A DNA stretch of 64,000 nt, from positions 1-64,000 of the forward strand of contig JBKCNS010000040.1 in NCBI GenBank assembly GCA_046297095.1. The letters run 5' to 3'. Of this stretch, positions 58,460 to 64,000 are shown piece by piece (position 1 is the stretch's first letter; each line of letters starts with the position of its first letter). The notes below the pieces were generated by a model. That model did no database searches, was not told the origin of the DNA, and saw only the letters and a list, made by a program, of their open reading frames with translations. This stretch comes from JBBATK01 sp046297095. Lineage in GTDB: Bacteria > Bacteroidota > Ignavibacteria > Kapaibacteriales > NICIL-2. A program made the translations under genes and the position numbers.

Positions 58460-59458
58460 ATGATACAATTTTCTTTAAGTGTTCAGCAGATAGCCGACCG
58501 TGTGGGCGGCACGGTTCACGGCGATGCATCGCGCACGATCAGCGGCGTAGCAAAGATTGAAGATGCCGAACCACACACCATTTCATTCTTATCATCGAAG
58601 AATTTCGAGAGGTATCTAGAGGGTACCGGCGCGGGCTGTGTAATCGTGGACGACAAACGCGAACTAGTGAACGTGCAAAGCCGCTCGTACATCAGGTGCG
58701 CTGATCCGCACAAAGCATTTGTGCAGTTACTGGAAAGTCTGCTGAACCAAATGCCGAAGCCGGAAACCGGTATTCATCCCAGTGCCGTCGTGTCGGCCAC
58801 CGCGAACGTGAATCCGACTGCATCCATTGGTCCACATGCCGTGATTGGCGACAACGCAACTGTTGGAGCTAGCACCGTAGTCATGTCGGGCTGTGTATTG
58901 GGTAACAACGTCTCTGTAGGTGAGCATTCACTACTGCATCCCCATGTAGTAATCGAAGACGATTGCATCGTGGGAGACCGTTGCATTGTACACGCTCACG
59001 CAGTGATTGGGTCCGACGGTTTTGGATATCTGGAGAATTCCGATGGTAGTTTTCATAAGATCCCTCAAGTGGGAAATGTGGTGGTAATGAATGACGTAGA
59101 GATCGGCGCCGGAGCATGCATTGATAGAGCAGCTCTTGGCAGCACTGTAGTGGAAAACGGGGTAAAGCTTGATAACATGGTGCACTTAGCGCATAATGTT
59201 CGTATTCAAACGAATACTGCAATTGCCGCACAATCAGGCATTGCGGGTGGAACCATTATTGGAGAGCGTAATCGGGTGGCCGGACAAGTAGGCGTGGTGG
59301 GGTACATACAAACAGCGCCGAATGTGATTCTTGGCGCGCAGTCCGGTGTGTCGAAGAGTATTACCCAGCCGGGCGTGTATTCGGGTTCACCTGCCATGGA
59401 GCTCAAACAGCGTCTAAAGCAAGAGGCTGTTCTGCGCCGGATCACCAAAGACGCTTAG
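58460..59458 (+). CDS. lpxD: UDP-3-O-acylglucosamine N-acyltransferase
   Basis: 332 residues. An N-terminal uridine-binding domain (IADRVGGTVHGDASRTISGV, HTISFLSSKNFERYL) is followed by left-handed helix hexapeptide repeats (HPSAVVSATANVNPTASIGPHAVIGDN), the HAHAVIGSDGFGY motif, and MVHLAHNVRIQTNTAIAAQSGIAG with the catalytic His. It adds the second acyl chain in lipid A synthesis. It starts only 13 bp after the hairpin, so its own promoter or read-through must supply transcription. Confidence 0.95.
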   Translation: MIQFSLSVQQIADRVGGTVHGDASRTISGVAKIEDAEPHTISFLSSKNFERYLEGTGAGCVIVDDKRELVNVQSRSYIRCADPHKAFVQLLESLLNQMPKPETGIHPSAVVSATANVNPTASIGPHAVIGDNATVGASTVVMSGCVLGNNVSVGEHSLLHPHVVIEDDCIVGDRCIVHAHAVIGSDGFGYLENSDGSFHKIPQVGNVVVMNDVEIGAGACIDRAALGSTVVENGVKLDNMVHLAHNVRIQTNTAIAAQSGIAGGTIIGERNRVAGQVGVVGYIQTAPNVILGAQSGVSKSITQPGVYSGSPAMELKQRLKQEAVLRRITKDA

Positions 59459-59527
59459 ACGATTGTAATCGACGTTTTTTATTCAATCATCCTCGGTTCG
59501 TTGCTTCTATACCTCGGCTGTGTGGCG

Positions 59528-59535
59528 TATTTTTG
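59528..59535 (+). promoter_or_regulatory. Candidate -7 box (TATTTTTG) for lpxC/fabZ
   Basis: Plus-strand match to TAnnTTTG, 30 bp before the ATG at 59566. Confidence 0.5.
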
Positions 59536-59565
59536 AGTCCAACGACGCTTATCATCGTAGGACGT

Positions 59566-60972
59566 ATGCTCGAAAAACAACGAACCATCAAAGATCCGGT
59601 ATCCTATTCAGGGGTTGGTCTTCATACCGGCAACGCATCCACCATTACTTTTCATCCTGCTCCGGAGAATTACGGCTATCGTTTTGTACGTACGGACGTT
59701 CCTGATAGCCCCGAGATTCCCGCATTGGTGGACTACGTGGTGGACATTGCTCGCGGTACCACCCTGGCCGTGGATGGTACGCAGGTGCACACTGTGGAAC
59801 ACGTTCTTGCTGCGCTTGTGGGTTTGCAGATAGATAACTGCCGCATGGAGCTTACCGCAAACGAACCGCCGGTGGGCGATGGCAGCGCATTACCATTCGT
59901 TGAAGCCCTGCAAAAAACGGAGATCGTCGAGCAAAAAGCTCCTCGCGATTATTTGGTTCTTGATGAGCAGGTGCGATACCTAAACGACGCCAACGGTACA
60001 GACATATTAGCCCTGCCGAACGACGACTTTCGAATAACGGTAATGATCGATTATGCGAATCCGGCCCTTGGATCTCAGCATACGGGTCTGTTTGATTTGG
60101 AGAAAGAGTTTGTAGGGGAATTTTGTGCTGCTCGTACGTTTTGTTTCCTCAACGAGGTAGAGACGCTCTTCAACCAGGGTCTGATTAAGGGAGGCAACTT
60201 TGACAACTCCGTGGTCATCGTGGATCGTGAAATGACCGATGAAGAACTGCAGGCGTTATTATCAAAGCTGGGAATAGAAGGCAATGCCGTGTTAGGCGGC
60301 ACAGGAATTCTGAATGACAAAAAACTGCGTTATCGTAACGAACCTGCACGCCACAAACTGCTGGACATGCTCGGAGATCTAGCCCTTATCGGCGTTCCCA
60401 TGAAGGCCCAGATTTTGGCTGCACGCCCGGGTCATGCCGCAAATATTGAGTTTGCCAGGAAGGTACGTAAGCACTACTTGCAGAAGAAAGCCCTACGACG
60501 TCTTCAGCCAAAGTATGCAAACGGTGTGGTGATGGACATCAATGCCATCATGAAGGTGATGCCTCACCGGTACCCCTTTCTGTTGGTTGACCGCATTATC
60601 GAATTTGATACCGATCAAAATCGAATAGTAGGGTACAAGAACGTTACTATCAACGAGCCGTTTTTCCCGGGGCATTTTCCTGAGCGTCCGGTGATGCCGG
60701 GAGTATTGATATTAGAGTCTATGGCTCAATGTGGCTGCATGTTGCTTCTGAATCTGGACGGTATGTCAACAGAGAACAAGCTAGTGTTCTTCATGGCAAT
60801 TAATAACGCAAAGTTCCGCAGGCCGGTAACGCCGGGTGACCAACTGGTATTGGATGTGAAAATGACCGGACGTCGTTTTAACACTATATCGTTGCATGCA
60901 GATGCATATGTAGGCGAGACACTGGTTGCAGAGGCAGATCTCTCTGCCGCGATTGTAGACAAGGAGTTGTAA
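59566..60972 (+). CDS. lpxC-fabZ: Bifunctional LpxC deacetylase / FabZ dehydratase
   Basis: 468 residues. LpxC part (1-about 310): RTIKDPVSYSGVGLHTG, HTVEHVLAALVGLQIDNCRME, and the zinc-binding NEPARHKLLDMLGDLALIG. FabZ part (about 324-468): INAIMKVMPHRYPFLLVDRI, catalytic His370 in GHFPERPVMPG and Glu384 in LILESMAQ, NNAKFRRPVTPGDQL. The fusion is known in Bacteroidetes and Chlorobi and links lipid A commitment to fatty-acid chain supply. The ATG at 59566 is supported by the -7 box upstream. Its stop overlaps the lpxA start (TAATG). Confidence 0.96.
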   Translation: MLEKQRTIKDPVSYSGVGLHTGNASTITFHPAPENYGYRFVRTDVPDSPEIPALVDYVVDIARGTTLAVDGTQVHTVEHVLAALVGLQIDNCRMELTANEPPVGDGSALPFVEALQKTEIVEQKAPRDYLVLDEQVRYLNDANGTDILALPNDDFRITVMIDYANPALGSQHTGLFDLEKEFVGEFCAARTFCFLNEVETLFNQGLIKGGNFDNSVVIVDREMTDEELQALLSKLGIEGNAVLGGTGILNDKKLRYRNEPARHKLLDMLGDLALIGVPMKAQILAARPGHAANIEFARKVRKHYLQKKALRRLQPKYANGVVMDINAIMKVMPHRYPFLLVDRIIEFDTDQNRIVGYKNVTINEPFFPGHFPERPVMPGVLILESMAQCGCMLLLNLDGMSTENKLVFFMAINNAKFRRPVTPGDQLVLDVKMTGRRFNTISLHADAYVGETLVAEADLSAAIVDKEL

Positions 60973-61748
60973 TGGCTGCTCTCATACATCCCACAGCTTT
61001 AGTTTCGAGTACAGCTGTACTTGGTGACGGCGTGCGCATCGGTCCGTTTGCTGTAATCGAAGACGGCGTGCAAATCGGCGAAGGTACGGAGGTGATGGCA
61101 CACGTAGTGGTGTTCAAAGATTCCGTTATAGGCGAGCAATGTCGCATCTTTCCCGGAGCGGTAGTGGGGGCTGACCCGCAAGACTTTGCGTACAAAGGCC
61201 AAGCCACACGCGCTGTAATCGGCGATCGAACCACCCTGCGAGAATGTGTTACGGTAAACAAAGCATCACATGTGGAATCGGTGATGGTAGGTAGTGATTG
61301 CCTTATCATGGCTTACACACACATTGCTCACGATTGTGTAATTGGAGATCATGTGGTTATTGCCAACGCTGTTCAGCTTGGCGGTCACGTGCATATTGGA
61401 GACTGGGCTGTGCTCGGCGGCGTTTCTAAGGTGCATCAATTCTGCCGCGTAGGGAAACACGCCATGGTAGCAGCCGATGCAATGATCACCAAAGACGTTC
61501 CGCCGTATGCTCTTACAGCGCGAAGCCCCGTGGGCATAGAGGGGATTAACAAAGTAGGATTGTCGCGACGCGGATTCACCGCGGACGAAATCCGCTCTCT
61601 CGATGATTTCTACACCGTTGTGTTTTTCTCCGGTAAAAACATGAGTGATGGTTTGGCAGCGTACGAAGAACAGCATCCAACACCGCATCAGCATGTGCAG
61701 GATGCCATTAATTTCATTCGCGCAAGCAAGCGCGGAGTGTATCGCTGA
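60972..61748 (+). CDS. lpxA: UDP-N-acetylglucosamine acyltransferase
   Basis: 258 residues. Hexapeptide helix (HPTALVSSTAVLGDGVRIGPFAVIEDG), the catalytic-His region MAYTHIAHDCVIGDHVVIAN, and the C-terminal LpxA helical domain (NKVGLSRRGFTADEIRSLDDFY). It adds the first acyl chain to UDP-GlcNAc. It is translationally coupled to lpxC/fabZ through a one-base overlap and is the last gene of the envelope run. Confidence 0.96.
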   Translation: MAALIHPTALVSSTAVLGDGVRIGPFAVIEDGVQIGEGTEVMAHVVVFKDSVIGEQCRIFPGAVVGADPQDFAYKGQATRAVIGDRTTLRECVTVNKASHVESVMVGSDCLIMAYTHIAHDCVIGDHVVIANAVQLGGHVHIGDWAVLGGVSKVHQFCRVGKHAMVAADAMITKDVPPYALTARSPVGIEGINKVGLSRRGFTADEIRSLDDFYTVVFFSGKNMSDGLAAYEEQHPTPHQHVQDAINFIRASKRGVYR

Positions 61749-61772
61749 TCTATCGAATTTCTGCGATCACGA

Positions 61773-62933
61773 TCAGATGGTCTTCAGTGCATTCTGCACA
61801 TCTTCCAACAGGTCTGCGCAGTCCTCAACTCCTACCGACAGTCGAACCAATCCGTCGGTGATGCCTAGTCTTAAACGTTGCTCTACAGGAATGGAGCCGT
61901 GTGTCATACTCACCGGATGGCATACCAACGATTCCACGCCGCCAAGTGATTCTCCCAAGGTGAAAATCTTCAAGGCCGATGTAAAGGCCTTCGCCTTGTC
62001 CAGTGAGCCAAGATCTATAGAAATTATTCCTCCAAAGCCCGACATTTGTGAAGCTGCAAGTGCATGCTGCGGGTGAGATGGAAGTCCCGGATAATGAACT
62101 GCCTTGAGAGATGTATTCTCACTGAGCACGCGGGCTATCTGCATAGCGTTTTCGGCGTGCTGGCGCATGCGTAATGCAAGTGTCTTGCTGGAACGCAGCA
62201 ATAGCCAACATTCAAAAGGCCCGGGCACCGCACCGGCGGCGTTCTGAATAAAGCGCAGTCGCTCGGCAATGTCTGTGGATGACGTCACCACAATGCCATG
62301 AATCAAGTCTGAATGCCCACCCAAATATTTGGTGGCCGAATGAAGCACAATATCCGCGCCCAGGGTTAAGGGGCGCTGGAAGTATGGTGTGGCAAATGTG
62401 TTGTCTACCACAAGCATAGCGCCTGTTTCTTTGGCAACACCGGCTACCATACGAATGTCCGTGATGGACATCATGGGATTGGTTGGTGTCTCGGTGTACA
62501 GCATGCGGGTGTTGGGCTGTATGGCTGCGCGAATTGCCTGCTCATCGCGCATATCCACGGCGCTAAACTCTAGGCCGAAGTTTCGAAGAATCTTATCGAA
62601 CAAGCGGAAGGTACCACCGTACATGTCTTCGGCCATCACCACGTGATCGCCACTTTTGAGAAGCTTCATTACCGCATCAATTGCAGCCAAACCGCTGGCA
62701 AATGCAAAGGCGTCAACGCCTTCCTCGAGTGCCGCCATGTTGTCCTCCCAAGCAAAGCGGGTAGGATTTTGCGTGCGGGCATACTCGAAACCTTTATGCT
62801 TGCCTATAGCTTCTTGCGCATAGGTACTGGTCTGGTATAGGGGAACAGTAACTGCTCCGGTAAGTTCATCGGGCTCTTGACCAATGTGGATAGCCTTTGT
62901 AGCGAAACGTGCGTTGTCAGATAGATGTGCCAT
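61773..62933 (-). CDS. Trans-sulfuration PLP enzyme (cystathionine gamma-synthase/lyase type)
   Basis: 386 residues of the Cys/Met metabolism PLP family: FATKAIHIGQEPDELTGAVT, YQTSTYAQEAIGKHKGFEYAR, RTQNPTRFAWEDNMAALE, DMYGGTFRLFD, VVDNTFATPYFQRPL and the PLP-lysine in HSATKYLGGHSD. The C-terminal ESLGGVESLVCHPVSMTHGSIP matches MetB/CGL. Whether it makes cystathionine or cleaves it cannot be decided. The ATG at 62933 is used, with a -7 box 45 bp upstream. Confidence 0.92.
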   Translation of the reverse strand: MAHLSDNARFATKAIHIGQEPDELTGAVTVPLYQTSTYAQEAIGKHKGFEYARTQNPTRFAWEDNMAALEEGVDAFAFASGLAAIDAVMKLLKSGDHVVMAEDMYGGTFRLFDKILRNFGLEFSAVDMRDEQAIRAAIQPNTRMLYTETPTNPMMSITDIRMVAGVAKETGAMLVVDNTFATPYFQRPLTLGADIVLHSATKYLGGHSDLIHGIVVTSSTDIAERLRFIQNAAGAVPGPFECWLLLRSSKTLALRMRQHAENAMQIARVLSENTSLKAVHYPGLPSHPQHALAASQMSGFGGIISIDLGSLDKAKAFTSALKIFTLGESLGGVESLVCHPVSMTHGSIPVEQRLRLGITDGLVRLSVGVEDCADLLEDVQNALKTI

Positions 62934-62978
62934 ACGAGAAAAGAAGTGCGATGAGAGATTCAAAATGAAAAGTTACAT

Positions 62979-62986
62979 CAAAGCTA
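62979..62986 (-). promoter_or_regulatory. Candidate -7 box (TAGCTTTG) for the trans-sulfuration gene
   Basis: Minus-strand match to TAnnTTTG, 45 bp before the ATG at 62933. Confidence 0.4.
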
Positions 62987-63014
62987 TACTTCGAGCTCCA
63001 ATCGAGCTTCAATG

Positions 63015-64000
63015 CTACTGAATAAACGGACTACCATACACCAGATGCAGCAAAACTTGTGCAACGCTATACAGAGTTCTTTCGCTTATGTTGTCCATGG
63101 TGTCGTACTGTGTATGCCAATAATGACGCCGAGGATCGGGGGATTGGTTACCAATAAGCTCCATGTCGATGATGTCGATTGCCGGTATGCCGATTTCTAT
63201 AAGTGGACGATGATCGTCGGTGACCCCGGCCCCAACTTCCGGAATGAAATAGTCGGGAGCATGCACGCGTCCAAGCTTCCACACTTTCTCCACCAGATCC
63301 GGAGCTGCATCCACAGAGCCTTGCTCTTTCAGAAACCGTGCTTCTTTATCACCAACCATGTCGAGTATGATGCCGTACCGCGGACGAATAGGAAGCGGAA
63401 AGTTTGACGCAAAGTACCGCGATCCAAGGCAGAAAAACTCACCGTCGGTTTTGTAACCAATGTCCTCGCCATCAAAGAATACAAGATCAATCCCAACGTC
63501 CGGACGTTGAGTGTGGAACACATGTGCTAACTCAAGCAACACGGCTACGCCACTGCCTCCGTCGTTAGCAGCGGGGACGCCTTTGTTGTAGTTAGAGTAA
63601 TTAGTGTCTTCGTCAGAACGGGGGCGAGAATCCCAATGCGCCCCAAGCAATATGCGCTGTGGGTTCTCGGGATTTATCTGCGCTATCACATTGGTTAGAT
63701 CCCAGCGGCGACCATACACTGATCGGGTAAACGACTGCTTGATAATGGTATCTGCAAATGGCTTTAACTCAGCTACAATAAACTCCAGTCCTTTGGCATG
63801 AGCAGCGGTGTTTGGCACGCGAGGCCCCAAAGCAACCTGCGCAGCGCAAAGATTCCATGCGCGTTTTTCATTGAACTCCGGAAACGTAACAGACTTTGCA
63901 TCCGTATTTTGCGGCTGCGGGTCAGATTGAACCTGACGGTCTTTTAGGCATGACGAGAATGAAGGCACAAGGGTAGTAAGCAAGATCAGTGCGAACAAGT
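63015..64000 (-). CDS. M28-family peptidase or glutaminyl-cyclase-like lipoprotein, 5' end cut by window
   Basis: At least 328 residues; the true start lies just beyond the window, since the frame is open to its edge and only a TTG is available inside. The N-terminus is a lipoprotein signal (FALILLTTLVPSFSSC). The M28/glutaminyl cyclase core has GAHWDSRP, NKGVPAANDGGSGVAVLLELA, FFDGEDIG, MVGDKEARF and the C-terminal WHTQYDTMDN, supplying the zinc-binding Asp, Glu and His residues. It could be an aminopeptidase or a glutaminyl-peptide cyclotransferase; the sequence does not decide. Outer-membrane attachment is likely. Confidence 0.85.
   Translation of the reverse strand, partial: LFALILLTTLVPSFSSCLKDRQVQSDPQPQNTDAKSVTFPEFNEKRAWNLCAAQVALGPRVPNTAAHAKGLEFIVAELKPFADTIIKQSFTRSVYGRRWDLTNVIAQINPENPQRILLGAHWDSRPRSDEDTNYSNYNKGVPAANDGGSGVAVLLELAHVFHTQRPDVGIDLVFFDGEDIGYKTDGEFFCLGSRYFASNFPLPIRPRYGIILDMVGDKEARFLKEQGSVDAAPDLVEKVWKLGRVHAPDYFIPEVGAGVTDDHRPLIEIGIPAIDIIDMELIGNQSPDPRRHYWHTQYDTMDNISERTLYSVAQVLLHLVYGSPFIQ

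Overview
The window is a gene-dense bacterial chromosome segment of roughly even GC content from a Gram-negative organism, most likely of the Bacteroidetes/Chlorobi/Ignavibacteria (FCB) group. Support comes from lipid A and Bam genes, an LpxC-FabZ fusion, two exported proteins with type IX secretion (T9SS) C-terminal sorting tails, bacillithiol synthesis (bshC), many starts without a Shine-Dalgarno sequence, and TAnnTTTG boxes like the Bacteroidetes -7 element just upstream of many genes. Flagellar genes (flhF, fliA) together with T9SS substrates point towards the Ignavibacteria/Kapabacteria side rather than core Bacteroidetes. This placement is inference; there is no rRNA in the window.

Layout. 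1-6.1 kb: end of an sdhB/frdB gene, an exported subtilase coupled to an SDR enzyme, ygfZ, a LOG-family protein and a SirB1-type protein. 6.1-8.8 kb: a minus-strand flagellar block (flhF, small membrane protein, fliA). 9.1-13.6 kb: one giant T9SS-type secreted protein. 13.8-18.5 kb: split transketolase, a DUF4139-type protein and tsaD. 18.6-24.7 kb: alanine dehydrogenase, a glycosyltransferase, a PD40 propeller protein, a lipoprotein, a response regulator-PP2C phosphatase and a DoxX/MauE-like protein. 24.7-31 kb: a homocysteine methyltransferase-MTHFR fusion, an RDD protein, tryptophan 2,3-dioxygenase, acetyl-CoA synthetase and an outer-membrane barrel. 31-39.3 kb (minus): three coupled small lipoproteins, pepA, a PfkB kinase, ddl, type-4 uracil-DNA glycosylase, purT and a gamma carbonic anhydrase-like protein. 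39.4-41.6 kb: a membrane-anchored NTPase-like protein. 41.6-46.3 kb (minus): psd-pssA-purS-purQ-tatA-tatA/B-gatA. 46.5-49.3 kb: dnaN and an aldehyde dehydrogenase. 49.5-53.7 kb: bshC, a CheY-like regulator, a LEA-type lipoprotein and a CNNM/CBS protein. 53.9-61.7 kb: the envelope run uppS-bamA-ompH-ompH-lpxD-lpxC/fabZ-lpxA. 61.8-64 kb: a trans-sulfuration enzyme and the start-truncated end of an M28 peptidase lipoprotein.

Most of the window is housekeeping. I found no phage, insertion sequence, CRISPR array, tRNA or rRNA. The points most worth a second look are: a textbook sigma-54 promoter, with a 17-bp palindrome and paired direct repeats, in front of the CheY-like gene; an FlhF whose GTPase motifs beyond the P-loop are lost, with a small membrane protein where FlhG usually lies; a homocysteine methyltransferase domain without its zinc Cys-Cys pair; a large coiled-coil membrane NTPase-like protein whose Walker A lysine is a threonine; three tandem BamE-like lipoproteins of which at least two are paralogues; a 9-bp coding minisatellite forming the tail of PurT; and a candidate small membrane gene in an otherwise empty 634-bp gap.
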